64,000 nucleotides of DNA. It comes from Rhizobium sp. NLR16a. GTDB lineage: Bacteria; Pseudomonadota; Alphaproteobacteria; Rhizobiales; Rhizobiaceae. Shown here piece after piece: positions 37,942-46,185 of the stretch. Positions within the stretch are counted from its first letter, which is position 1. Each line of letters opens with the position of its first letter. A model generated the notes under the pieces. It was not told where the DNA came from. It did not search any database and saw only the letters and a list, made by a program, of their open reading frames with translations. The stretch spans positions 2,815,501 through 2,879,500 of the forward strand of contig NZ_CP072865.1 in the NCBI RefSeq assembly GCF_017948245.1, given 5' to 3'. A program made the translations under genes and the position numbers.

Positions 37942-39441
37942 ATGTCAGGCATCCACCGCAAACATTACGCCGCAGCGCTTGTCGGGGCCGCCGTCATCGC
38001 CGGCGCCGCCAGCCTCCCCTTCACCGTCAATTCGTCCAACGCCTTTGCCGCGCCTTCCGATACCGGCGGCGTTCTCGCCGCGAGCGGCTCCTTCGCCTCC
38101 GTCGTCGACGCCGACAAGCCTGCCGTCGTCACCATCACCACGACGATGAAGACGACGGATGTCAGCGCCGATCAGCAATCGCCGATGGACGAGCAGTTCC
38201 GCCAGTTCTTCGAGGATCAGGGCATTCCGCTGCCTCGCCCGGCGCCGCAGCATCGAGGTTCGGAACATGCGATGGCGCTCGGCTCCGGCTTCATCATCAG
38301 CGCCGACGGCGTGATCGTCACCAACAACCATGTCATCGACAATGCGCTCGACATCAAGGTGACGCTCGACGACGGCACGGAACTTCCGGCCAAGCTGATC
38401 GGCACCGATCCGAAATCCGATGTGGCCGTGTTGAAGGTCGAGGCGGGCAAGCCGCTGCAGACCGTCGCCTGGGGTGATTCCGACAGGCTGAAGCTCGGCG
38501 ACCAGATCCTGGCGATCGGCAACCCCTTCGGCATCGGCACCACGGTGACGGCGGGCATCGTCTCGGCCCGCGGCCGCGACCTGCATAGCGGGCCCTATGA
38601 CGATTTCATCCAGATCGATGCGCCGATCAACCACGGCAATTCGGGCGGTCCGCTCGTCGATCGTGAGGGCAAGGTCGTCGGCATCAACACCGCCATCTAT
38701 TCGCCGAACGGCGGCAGCGTCGGCGTCGGCTTCGCCATTCCCTCGGACGAGGCCAAGGAGATCGTCGCCAAGCTCGAGAAGGACGGTTCGATCAATCACG
38801 GCTATCTCGGCGTGCAGATCCAGCCGGTGACGAAAGACGTTGCCGATGCCGTCGGCCTCGACAAGACCGGCGGCGCGCTGGTGGCCGCCGTCTCCGCCGA
38901 TACGCCGGCCGCCCATGCCGGCCTGAAGCCCGGCGACATCGTCACCTCGGTCGGCGGCGAGACCGTCAAGACGCCGAAGGACCTGTCGCGCCTCGTCGCC
39001 GATCTTTCGCCGGGCACGCGGAAATCGCTCGGCGTCTGGCGCGACGGCAAGACCATCGATCTCAACGTCACCGTCGGCGCCAATGCCGACGGCCAGAAGC
39101 AGGCCTCGGCGGCAAGCCCGGAAGCGCAGGGCCAGGCCTCCGGCCAGCCGAGCCTCGGCATCGGCCTTGCCGAGCTGACGCCCGATGTGCGCCAGCAGCT
39201 CAACCTGCCGCGCTCGGCCAGCGGCGCGCTGGTCGCCAGCGTCAATCCGGACAAATCGGCCGCTGCCGCCGGCATTCAGTCGGGCGATGTCATCGTCGCG
39301 GTCAACGACCGGCCGGTGCACAATGCCCGCGACGTCAAGGCCGCTATCGCCGAAGCCGGCAAGGCCGGCCGCAAATCCGTGCTGCTGCTCGTCGAACGCG
39401 ACGGCAGTAAGACCTTCATTGCTGTGCCACTTGCCGCCTGA
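37942..39441 (+). CDS. degP: DegP/HtrA-type periplasmic serine protease
   Basis: A 499-residue envelope quality-control protease. A signal sequence (about residues 1-37) is followed by a trypsin-like domain with the full triad H130 (VTNNHVID), D160 (SDVAVLK) and S234 (GNSGGPL). Two PDZ domains follow (about 275-370 and 400-495), joined by a Gln/Ala-rich linker. This is the usual Do/DegQ layout that binds and degrades misfolded periplasmic proteins. The ATG at 37942 follows AGGGACCCTCCCC. It is monocistronic. A stress promoter is expected, but none was recognised with certainty. Confidence 0.92.
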   Translation: MSGIHRKHYAAALVGAAVIAGAASLPFTVNSSNAFAAPSDTGGVLAASGSFASVVDADKPAVVTITTTMKTTDVSADQQSPMDEQFRQFFEDQGIPLPRPAPQHRGSEHAMALGSGFIISADGVIVTNNHVIDNALDIKVTLDDGTELPAKLIGTDPKSDVAVLKVEAGKPLQTVAWGDSDRLKLGDQILAIGNPFGIGTTVTAGIVSARGRDLHSGPYDDFIQIDAPINHGNSGGPLVDREGKVVGINTAIYSPNGGSVGVGFAIPSDEAKEIVAKLEKDGSINHGYLGVQIQPVTKDVADAVGLDKTGGALVAAVSADTPAAHAGLKPGDIVTSVGGETVKTPKDLSRLVADLSPGTRKSLGVWRDGKTIDLNVTVGANADGQKQASAASPEAQGQASGQPSLGIGLAELTPDVRQQLNLPRSASGALVASVNPDKSAAAAGIQSGDVIVAVNDRPVHNARDVKAAIAEAGKAGRKSVLLLVERDGSKTFIAVPLAA

Positions 39442-39846
39442 GGACAGCCGTGGCACAAGGCCTGCAATGACGTCGCGATTTGCGGCTGCCGGCTGCGGCA
39501 CAGAGCTGCGGCCGCCGGCCCTCGCAGCATTTGGTAAATGGCGGCATTTCCCCTCGAAAAAGCAACAGACCACCGGTTTTTCGTTCCGAAAAGCGACACG
39601 GAACCAAGGTGTTGCGCCATTACCTGACAGGTCCGCCGACGGCCAGTCAACTGCCGCTTTACCAATTAACCCTACTGGCTTACCTTAATATCAGCATCGA
39701 CTTGAATACATCCCGCCCTGTGACATCGTATTTTCATGATCGCTAATTTGTTCCGGCACGGCGCACCGGAATGGTGACCCGCTTTTCCCGAAAGGGACCG
39801 GCTTCATGCATCAAGCAGCGCGCAACATCAAACGGAGGGGTATGCC
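39442..39846. other. Intergenic region, AT-rich, no gene seen
   Basis: 405 bases between degP and the next small gene. The part at 39,650-39,750 is unusually AT-rich for this genome and could hold promoters or a small RNA. A hairpin TTCCGG-cacggcgca-CCGGAA is at 39,751-39,771. No protein frame is convincing. Confidence 0.45.
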
Positions 39847-40047
39847 ATGAATAACATCTTGGAATTTCGTGCCAAATGCCCGGACGACAAAAGCCTGGCC
39901 GACTGTCGGGAAGCGCTTGAACCGCAGGTGATGAAGATTGTCGCCGAGGCTGTCGGCAGGGGCTATCGGCCGGCCGAAGCGGCCATGGTGGTCGCCGATA
40001 TCGCCGACGACTATATCCTGATGCTATCGCGCGAGCTGCGACATTGA
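39847..40047 (+). CDS. Small conserved-looking protein (66 aa)
   Basis: A predicted all-helical 66-residue protein (MNNILEFRAKCPDDKSLADC, then a helix MKIVAEAVGRGYRPAEAAMV, ending MLSRELRH). A strong ribosome site (CGGAGGGG) precedes the ATG, and codon use is like that of its neighbours. I do not recognise a domain. No operon partner is evident; a regulatory or stress role would be a guess. Confidence 0.62.
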   Translation: MNNILEFRAKCPDDKSLADCREALEPQVMKIVAEAVGRGYRPAEAAMVVADIADDYILMLSRELRH

Positions 40048-40211
40048 CGGCTCGGCGTGCGCGGACAGATCCGCACACCGACACGCCGGGAACAAGGGAA
40101 TCAGTGGACCGCGCGGCGCCTGCCGGGGTAGCAGGGGTACAGGAGACGAGACCAGCCGCGCGGCCCGGCGATCCAAACGCCGGATAGTTGCCGGAAGTTC
40201 CGGCTCCGGCG

Positions 40212-40397
40212 CTATCGCCATTTCGGCTGGGGCGGCGGCGCATTGGCCCGGATCTCATGCAGCGGCGCGTGAGACCCGAGCAGCTTTTTCAGCTTCTTCT
40301 CCTCCGCCGGGCCAATCCCAAACTTGCGGCAATGCTCGGCAACGTCATGCTCCCGGGGCCCGGGAACGCGAACTTGGCGGTTGCTCATGCTCTTCAT
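40212..40397 (-). CDS. Small DUF3606-like protein (61 aa)
   Basis: From the ATG at 40397 the protein reads MKSMSNRQVRVPGPREHDVA, then EHCRKFGIGPAEEKKLKKLL. This parallels the DUF3606 pattern, in which a basic start and an acidic-basic helix pair precede a final 'VAKFGVSPEEL'-type helix. Function is unknown. GAGGAAAC lies seven bases before the ATG. It is the last host-like gene before the prophage; the 180 bases to the DUF1515 gene show no tRNA and no repeat I could identify as an attachment site. Confidence 0.6.
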   Translation of the reverse strand: MKSMSNRQVRVPGPREHDVAEHCRKFGIGPAEEKKLKKLLGSHAPLHEIRANAPPPQPKWR

Positions 40398-40579
40398 GTC
40401 CGTTTCCTCCTTGAAGAGGATAACAAACAAAAGGCATTTTGGTTCGTTAGCAAAGTCTAATTTTAGCAAGGGGAGAAATACGGCACTATATCAGCCGAGC
40501 TGACGCCGTTTTGCTGCGTTTGACTTGCCGGCATTCGCCGTCAGTCGCCAGGCGCCAACAGCGCAAAGTTGGCGCCCGC

Positions 40580-41008
40580 TCAACTGATCTTCAGCCAATG
40601 CCTGAGTGCCGCCACCGCGCCATCGCTGGCATAGGCGATGACCCCGCCCGTCGTCAGCCCGGCGAAGGCGATCAGCCCTGAGATGCCATAGCCGATCGAT
40701 TTCATCCGTTTCCACTCGTCGAGCGCCGGGCCGACCATCTCCTGGTTCTTCTCGACGGTTTCCTTGAGCGCCCTGATCTCGGCGCGGATCTGCGCGTTGG
40801 CTCCGCCTGTCATCGCCACCCTGGTATCGAGATGGGCGATCTGCCTTGCCTGTTCGTCGAGCCGCTTGTGGATCACGGCGCGGCCCTCATGGGCATTGGC
40901 CTTTTCGTCGCTCATCTCCTGGCGGAGCAGCGCGACGTTTTCCTCGATGCCGGTCAGCCTGCCCTCGACGCGCCCCAGAGCGCGCAGGATATCGTCATTG
41001 GATGTCAT
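40580..41008 (-). CDS. DUF1515 phage protein, C-terminal membrane span
   Basis: A 142-residue protein. A coiled-coil N-terminal part has DDILRALGRVEGRLTGIEEN and repeated heptads to about residue 95. One hydrophobic span follows near 105-130 (SIGYGISGLIAFAGLTTGGV), then a short amphipathic end. DUF1515 proteins occur at the lysis end of rhizobial prophages. The topology resembles tail-anchored holins or antiholins, but the role is unproven. It is the last gene of the leftward prophage operon, 12 bases after the SGNH gene. Confidence 0.75.
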   Translation of the reverse strand: MTSNDDILRALGRVEGRLTGIEENVALLRQEMSDEKANAHEGRAVIHKRLDEQARQIAHLDTRVAMTGGANAQIRAEIRALKETVEKNQEMVGPALDEWKRMKSIGYGISGLIAFAGLTTGGVIAYASDGAVAALRHWLKIS

Positions 41009-41020
41009 GGCGAGGCCACC

Positions 41021-42877
41021 TCAGAAATTGAATTTCAGCTTTTCGGACTGTGCAATGCCGCTCGAAATCCGGTCGATCATGATCGGCTGCGGGTGGATGA
41101 AGGATATCGGCGAAAGCTCCCCGACAGACGGCGCCGGACGCACCACCGACCCTACAGGCATGACCACCGCGCTCACGCCTTGATAGGTGATGACGTTGCC
41201 GGCGATGCTGGCGACGACCTGCGTGCTCAGGCGAGCCAGGCCGTCCGGACCGGAATAGATGTGCATCGTCTGCTCGGGCCTGAAGATGCTCGCATCCGCG
41301 ACGACGATCTGGTTATAGGTGGTAACGCCGTCAGTTCCGGCCTGGGTGGTCAATGTCGTGCTCGCAAGCTCGAGCATGCCGGGCCAGACACCGCCTCTGG
41401 AGGGGGAGACCCAGGCTGCGTAGGTATCGATTGCCGCGTCGCAGCAAGCCGATGTCTGCGCAAGGATATCATCGCGAAGCCGCCATTTGCCCGAAGCGTC
41501 CGTTCCGTCCGACGGCCAGCTGTTGTTGGTTCCATAGACCTGATACTCGGCCCTGAGACCGAGATCGTTGCAGGTGATGGTCCCGGTCGCCGGCGAGGTG
41601 CCGCCGGCGAAATTGTAGGTGAAGGTGTTGGCGTCGAGGACCGATATCACATAGCTGCCGTTATAGGCCGTGGGCGTGGCGCCCGAAATACTGACGGTCT
41701 GGCCTGTCGCAAGTCCGTTGAGGCCGCTTGCGATGGTCGCCGTGGCAACCGTGCCGACCGAGGTCAGCGTGACGGTGCGTGTGATCGTCGTCCGCCCGAG
41801 CGGCGGGAAGGCGACGATTCTGACGCCGGCATATTCGCCGCGCAGGCGGGTGACCAGCGAGCGGTAGTTGGTCGTGAAGAACTGCGTATAGGTCGAGGCC
41901 GTGTCGTTCTGCCCCATCTGGTTTGCTATGACCGTGAACGGCCATTTATTGCCGTTGAAGGCGATGATTTCGCGAATGATGTCTCGGCGCCTGGTGGCGA
42001 TCGAGGAGCCGCTGCCGGTATATTCGCGGACGGAGCCGGCGCCCGGCATGCCGATCAGGCAATGGGGAATGCGGCCCGGGCCGCCGTCCCTGTCGAGCCA
42101 CCGGCGCAACCAGCCGAGATTGCCGCGCGCATCGGCTGCGGACGAATATTCCTGGCGCGCCTCGCCGATGCTGTCGACGAAAGCCAGCGCGACGGGCCTA
42201 CCATCCCAATCGCCCTTGGCGACCATGAAATCGGCTCCCCAATATTGCGGCTGCGCTTGGGTGCCGTAGCCGATATCGAGCGCGGCGGTGCTGTCGGCGA
42301 GCGGGCTGTCCTTGAAGGCAAGAAGGGTGGCGAGATCGCCGGCGCCCCAGACGCGTTCGCCGCGATGCTTCTGGATGCGATAGACCGGCCAGATCTTCTC
42401 GCCGACGGCGGTGTGATAAAACAGCCAGATTTCGATTTCGCTTTCCGGCGCGACGTCGGGAATGGTGAGCTCGTCCGTCCAGGCGCCGTTCGTCTGGTCG
42501 GCAACGGTCACCGTGTTCGCCCCGGCAAAGGTGCACGGGTAGAAGACGCCGGCGACGCGGACGAACATGGCGTCGGCGACCACGGAATTGCCCGGCGTGC
42601 CGATCGTGCCGGTGACGACGGTTTCCTGCGGCGAATTTCCGCCTTCCGTCGAGGCGAAGCCGGAGAGATGAAAGCGGAAGGTCCGCGTCTTATATTGCGG
42701 CGTGTTGACGACGATCTTGGTGCAGACATAGTTCGTGCCGGAGGCGGCGGTGACGATCGCGCCCGACGGCATGCGGTTGCGGGTGGCGAAGAACATGTAG
42801 CGGTCGGGGTCTCCGGCGCTCCCGCCCGCGCCGTTCAGCATCGGATTGGCAAGGGCGAGCGAAATGGCATTCATCAT
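41021..42877 (-). CDS. Phage tail-associated SGNH-hydrolase protein
   Basis: A 618-residue protein. The N-terminal 200 residues are beta-rich, virion-like sequence. An SGNH/GDSL-type esterase follows: the nucleophile block is AFVDSIGEA with S236, the oxyanion block is MGQND (G322, N324), and a late histidine in SFIHPQP (about residue 595) would complete the site. A beta-sandwich insert (about 370-445, TLTSVGTVATATIASGLNG) splits the hydrolase. Such enzymes on virions deacetylate surface polysaccharide during adsorption. Its start overlaps the stop of the o-spanin gene (ATGATGA), so it is in the lysis operon. Confidence 0.72.
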   Translation of the reverse strand: MMNAISLALANPMLNGAGGSAGDPDRYMFFATRNRMPSGAIVTAASGTNYVCTKIVVNTPQYKTRTFRFHLSGFASTEGGNSPQETVVTGTIGTPGNSVVADAMFVRVAGVFYPCTFAGANTVTVADQTNGAWTDELTIPDVAPESEIEIWLFYHTAVGEKIWPVYRIQKHRGERVWGAGDLATLLAFKDSPLADSTAALDIGYGTQAQPQYWGADFMVAKGDWDGRPVALAFVDSIGEARQEYSSAADARGNLGWLRRWLDRDGGPGRIPHCLIGMPGAGSVREYTGSGSSIATRRRDIIREIIAFNGNKWPFTVIANQMGQNDTASTYTQFFTTNYRSLVTRLRGEYAGVRIVAFPPLGRTTITRTVTLTSVGTVATATIASGLNGLATGQTVSISGATPTAYNGSYVISVLDANTFTYNFAGGTSPATGTITCNDLGLRAEYQVYGTNNSWPSDGTDASGKWRLRDDILAQTSACCDAAIDTYAAWVSPSRGGVWPGMLELASTTLTTQAGTDGVTTYNQIVVADASIFRPEQTMHIYSGPDGLARLSTQVVASIAGNVITYQGVSAVVMPVGSVVRPAPSVGELSPISFIHPQPIMIDRISSGIAQSEKLKFNF

Positions 42878-43182
42878 CGGCGTGTTCCGTATCGGCTGGT
42901 GAGGTCATCATAGAATTTGACGCTGCGCTCCTGGCGGGCGTTCGCGCGGTCGAGCGCCTGGCGCTCGCGGGCGAGGATCGCAATCAGCGGCTCGCCTTCA
43001 CGCACGGGCGCATGCGCTTCCTGCTTTCTGAGATCGTCTGGCAGCGGCGGCAGCACGATGCCGGCCGCGGCCTGCCCGCTCGCGACCGCCGCCTTGTTCA
43101 GGCGCTCAGTGGCGGAGCAGCCAGTCACGATCAGCAGCAGTGACAGCGCAAGCACGGTTCTTTTGCGAAAGCTGACGTTCAT
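42874..43182 (-). CDS. Rz1-like outer-membrane spanin (lipoprotein)
   Basis: A 102-residue protein with a lipoprotein signal (MNVSFRKRTVLALSLLLIVT then GC at residues 21-22, a lipobox with Cys22). A proline-containing polar part follows (LPPLPDDLRKQEAHAPVREG). It starts inside the i-spanin gene in another frame and overlaps it by 77 bases, a diagnostic layout of Rz/Rz1 pairs. Together they span the periplasm and fuse inner and outer membranes in the last step of lysis. Confidence 0.85.
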   Translation of the reverse strand: MNVSFRKRTVLALSLLLIVTGCSATERLNKAAVASGQAAAGIVLPPLPDDLRKQEAHAPVREGEPLIAILARERQALDRANARQERSVKFYDDLTSRYGTRR

Positions 43183-43468
43183 AGGATTGGATCTCGGTTT
43201 CGAGTGTGTCACTGGCGGCCTGCTCGGCGGCCTCCGCGGCCATAAGGCGCTTGCGGTGCTCTTCGCTGGCGAGCGACGCGGCGTTGCGCTGGCGTTCCAT
43301 CTCGGCCGCCCGTGCATCTGCCGCGGTCTTTTCGGACATGAGGACGTAACCGGCGCGCGCCTGGCGCGCCGCAGAGGGGTAGCCGATCGAGACCGCATAG
43401 AGGTGATAGATGGCAAGGCCGGCGGCGATGCCGGCGCCCATCTTCAGCGCGTCGAGAAGGCCGAACAT
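43106..43468 (-). CDS. Rz-like inner-membrane spanin
   Basis: A 120-residue protein with an N-terminal membrane anchor (about residues 8-30, MGAGIAAGLAIYHLYAVSIG). A long predicted coiled coil rich in Ala, Glu, Lys and Arg follows (EKTAADARAAEMERQRNAAS onward), the i-spanin pattern. The ATG at 43468 overlaps the endolysin stop by four bases. Its 3' end overlaps the o-spanin gene in a different frame. A longer upstream frame to 43753 is an endolysin shadow and is not used. Confidence 0.83.
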   Translation of the reverse strand: MFGLLDALKMGAGIAAGLAIYHLYAVSIGYPSAARQARAGYVLMSEKTAADARAAEMERQRNAASLASEEHRKRLMAAEAAEQAASDTLETEIQSYERQLSQKNRACAVTAADRDWLLRH

Positions 43469-43932
43469 CAGATGCCCTCCAGGCAGAAGGCGCGCTCCTT
43501 CTGCCGGCGGCGCGTCAGGCCGGGAAAGGTGATACCGGCGGCGCGGTTCCATTTGAGGAGCGCCTCGCAGCCCTCGGCCGGCCTGCCCTGGTTGATGAGC
43601 TTGACTGCGCTCGAGCCGCAGGCCGCCCTGATGCCGACATTGTAGGCGAACGAGGTCAGCGCCACGAAGCGGGCATCCGGAAGCGGGACGGTGACGCACT
43701 GCTCTATGCCATTGGCGTACCGCTGCAGCTCGAGCGAAAGCAGCGCCCTGCACTCTCCCACCGTCTTATGGTCGCCCGGCTTCACGCCATTGGTGCTGCC
43801 GTAGCAGATCGTCCACGGCTGGCCCTGGGTGGCAGGGTCCGGATAGGCATGCTGCCGGAGCCCTTCGAAGCTTCCGACCAAAGCAACGGCCATCGCGGCC
43901 GCGGCGCTACCTTTCTGCAGGCGGTTTGCCAT
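43468..43932 (-). CDS. Phage endolysin, GH24 muramidase, SAR-like start
   Basis: A 154-residue T4-type lysozyme that cleaves the glycan backbone of peptidoglycan. The triad is E23 (FEGLRQHAY), D32 and T41 (WTICYG), with a three-residue insert between the last two compared with T4. The first 21 residues form a weakly hydrophobic, Ala/Gly-rich segment (KGSAAAAMAVALVGS), which fits a signal-arrest-release anchor. This is the intact copy; a 20-codon remnant of a second endolysin start lies at 45,688-45,747. Confidence 0.88.
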   Translation of the reverse strand: MANRLQKGSAAAAMAVALVGSFEGLRQHAYPDPATQGQPWTICYGSTNGVKPGDHKTVGECRALLSLELQRYANGIEQCVTVPLPDARFVALTSFAYNVGIRAACGSSAVKLINQGRPAEGCEALLKWNRAAGITFPGLTRRRQKERAFCLEGI

Positions 43933-44157
43933 TCAGTTCTCCTGAAATTTTCTGCTGGAAGACGATGCGGGCGACGATCGCCGCCGCGGTGAAAAGACCC
44001 GACGTGGCCGATATGGCGAGCTCGATGTGGAGGTTGCGCAACACCCAGGTTGCGGCGACGAGGTGTAGTGTGGCCTGAAGACGATGCAGAGCGGCAGCGA
44101 AAGGGCCATCAGCCGCACCAACCAGGCGTGTTTCAGCACCTCGCGCCACCGATGTTC
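43907..44157 (-). pseudogene. Degenerate holin copy
   Basis: The pieces WREVLKHAWLVRLMALSL and HLVAATWVLRNLHIELAISA to GKPPAER lie in different frames but match, in order, the intact holin at 45,722-45,976. A frameshift lies near 44,090, and the initial ATG near 44,153 is also out of frame. The last 26 bases overlap the intact endolysin start at the same offset as in the second copy. The span order and strand show it is a duplicate of the same gene. Confidence 0.85.
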
Positions 44158-44311
44158 ATGAAATCGCCTCGTTAAGGTGGATAAGTTTTGTGGAAGGTTG
44201 CAAATCGCCGCAGCCGGAGTCATTCATGCCGCGCCGATCGAGCGATAAGCCTTGCTCAAGCATTTGCGAATATTCTGCCTGGAACCAGAGCTTGCCGAAG
44301 GAGGAAAGCGA

Positions 44312-44848
44312 ATGCGAATCTTGGTTTTGACTTTTGTTCGTCTCGGACCTGCTTTGGTCTATGCCATCGGTGCGGTATTTGCCGCCAGCATGCTACTGCT
44401 GGCCATGTATCCATCACGCCCGTTTGCTTGGGAGCTTTACCTGACGCTGCTGCCGGTGCTGCGCCTGCCTCTCATGTTACTCAGCGCGGCAGGGATGGGA
44501 CCGTGGGAACTTCTCGCTGCGTTTGCATCGATGACGATTTTCGGCATCTATCTTGCTTTTCATCCGAAACGGTTTCTTAGGGCGCGCTTCGTTCATGCGC
44601 ATGTTGCGCTGCTCGGGCTGGTGCTTGCCAATGCCGCCGCAAGCACAGCCGAAGCAGGTCGCAGTGGGGCGTCACTCCCCGATGGCTATATCGACTGGTC
44701 ACTGCCGTTGCCGACAGCGCTGATCGGAACCGCGTTGATCGTCGTGGCCGCGCTCGCCTGCGTTTTCACGCACGTCGAGATCATCCGCCGCATTCGCATC
44801 CGGGCCGGCATCGACCGGCTGCTGGCGCATCGCGTGTCATTGCATTGA
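44312..44848 (+). CDS. Multi-span membrane protein, unknown
   Basis: A 178-residue protein with four or five hydrophobic segments (FVRLGPALVYAIGAVFAASM, then YLTLLPVLRLPLMLLSAAGM, LGLVLANAAASTAEAG and LIGTALIVVAALACVFTHVE). The start at 44312 follows GAAGGAGGAAAG. No family is recognised. It runs opposite to the phage late genes and sits between the two holin-endolysin copies, so it is likely cargo expressed from the lysogen. The next gene on the same strand is an ICMT-type methyltransferase. Confidence 0.72.
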   Translation: MRILVLTFVRLGPALVYAIGAVFAASMLLLAMYPSRPFAWELYLTLLPVLRLPLMLLSAAGMGPWELLAAFASMTIFGIYLAFHPKRFLRARFVHAHVALLGLVLANAAASTAEAGRSGASLPDGYIDWSLPLPTALIGTALIVVAALACVFTHVEIIRRIRIRAGIDRLLAHRVSLH

Positions 44849-44976
44849 CGGACACCGCCGGCGGCGCGTCCGTGTAAGTCATATCCCCAATAGTTTGGTA
44901 TTCACCAATTTAAACGGTTGCGATTGCCATTTTCCGCAACCGTGCGAAGATGCGTCCAAACAACGCGGGGGCACCA

Positions 44977-45660
44977 ATGAACAATCGACACTTGATTATT
45001 GCAGATGTCATCGGCAGGATTGGCATCTGCTCCTATTCAATACTTGTTGTGTGGACCAAGATCGCTCGGACGATGACGACCGGCGACTATCCGTCCCAAG
45101 GCGTCGTATTCCTGATAGCTGAGATCGCTGCGATCTTATTTATCGGCATGATGTGTGTCGTGACCCTGACGAGAATGCCCCAGGTGCGGTCTGCGCGCGG
45201 CGTTGAACCATACCTGACGGCGATGGGAGGCACCTTCCTCTTCCTGCTGATCGCCTTCCTGCCTCCGCCAATGGCGTTGCCAGATGCTGTGCGCCTTGCC
45301 GCAATGGTTCTGATGATCGTCGGCTTCCTTTCATCGGCATATATGCTTGCGATCCTCGGCCGCAGTTTCAGCATAGCACCTGGCGCAAGAGCTCTGGTCA
45401 CAACGGGGCCATATTCCATCGTCCGGCACCCGCTCTATCTGACCGAGGAGATATTCATTATCGGAATGATCCTGTTCAGCTTTTCTCCGTGGACGGTATT
45501 TCTCGGAATCGTGCATTGGTGTCTGCAACTTCGCCGAATGAGCAACGAAGAGACGGTGCTCCGGGCGGCATTCCCAGACTACCGGTCGTATGCCTCGCGC
45601 GTGCCCAGGGTGATTCCGTTTTTGCCCATGCGCGGCAAACGCGCCACGACCATTGGATAA
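44977..45660 (+). CDS. ICMT-type membrane methyltransferase
   Basis: A 227-residue inner-membrane protein. The C-terminal part has the ICMT/PEMT pattern, GARALVTTGPYSIVRHPLYL then E, which binds SAM. The second family block, EETVLRAAFPDYRSYASRVP, lies near the end. There are about five spans. Bacterial members methylate small molecules or lipids, and here the substrate is unknown. An in-frame ATG at 44,950 would add nine residues; the later one has the more natural start. It is on the opposite strand from the lysis genes that flank it. Confidence 0.82.
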   Translation: MNNRHLIIADVIGRIGICSYSILVVWTKIARTMTTGDYPSQGVVFLIAEIAAILFIGMMCVVTLTRMPQVRSARGVEPYLTAMGGTFLFLLIAFLPPPMALPDAVRLAAMVLMIVGFLSSAYMLAILGRSFSIAPGARALVTTGPYSIVRHPLYLTEEIFIIGMILFSFSPWTVFLGIVHWCLQLRRMSNEETVLRAAFPDYRSYASRVPRVIPFLPMRGKRATTIG

Positions 45661-45687
45661 CGGGAACCGCGCCGCCGCGTCGGACCC

Positions 45688-45747
45688 TCAGTCCTCGGTG
45701 ACGGTCGACGCGGTCGCGGCGTTACCTTTCCGTAGACTGTTTGTCAT
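45688..45747 (-). pseudogene. Endolysin start remnant (20 codons)
   Basis: MTNSLRKGNAATASTVTED then stop: residues 1-12 match the intact endolysin start MANRLQKGSAAA in position and type. It overlaps the intact holin's 3' end by 26 bases, exactly as the functional endolysin at 43,932 overlaps its own broken holin. The reading stops before any catalytic residue. It marks the second half of a duplicated lysis unit. Confidence 0.85.
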
Positions 45748-45976
45748 TCAGTTCTCCGGAGATTTTCTGCTGGACGAAAATGCGGGCGACGATCGCCGCC
45801 GCAGCGAAGAGCCCCGATGCCGTGGAAAGGGCGATCTGGATGTAGAGGTTGCGCGACACCCAGGTTGCGGCGACGAAATTGATGACGGGCTCAAGGACGA
45901 TGAAGAGCAGCGCCAGCGCCATCAGACGGACGGACCAGGCGTGCTTGATCACCGCGCGCCAGTTATGGACGAGCAT
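45722..45976 (-). CDS. Intact holin-like membrane protein (84 aa)
   Basis: A small protein with two spans (about residues 18-40, SVRLMALALLFIVLEPVINF; and 47-68, IALSTASGLFAAAAIVARIF) and a polar C-terminus (QQKISGELNDKQSTER). Position before an endolysin start and size suggest a class II-type holin that opens the inner membrane at lysis. It lies 1.8 kb upstream of the endolysin it must now serve, across oppositely directed cargo. How the downstream lysis genes are transcribed is therefore an open question. Confidence 0.75.
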   Translation of the reverse strand: MLVHNWRAVIKHAWSVRLMALALLFIVLEPVINFVAATWVSRNLYIQIALSTASGLFAAAAIVARIFVQQKISGELNDKQSTER

Positions 45977-46185
45977 GGTGGGCTCCGGTTTTTTGGCTTT
46001 AGAGTTTCAGTGCAACCTCAAGCCGGCAACTGCCAAAACGGCTGGGTTCTCGCGTCAGTTCACCTCTTATCGAAAACACGTCTTAGCACTTGCGGGCGGC
46101 CGCGCACCTAATGCGTAGATTTTCGCCTCGCGATAGAGGTTATTCAGATACCAGATCGGGAATTCATCTTTTGAAACAGAAAGCC

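Noticed and set aside
40400..40580. Left attachment site of the prophage
   Set aside because: A boundary is expected here, but no tRNA, integrase gene or recognisable repeat was found and the right end is out of view, so none is annotated.
41010..42913. Long plus-strand frame opposite the SGNH gene
   Set aside because: Antisense shadow of a gene with coherent hydrolase motifs; arginine/glycine-rich and without a start signal.
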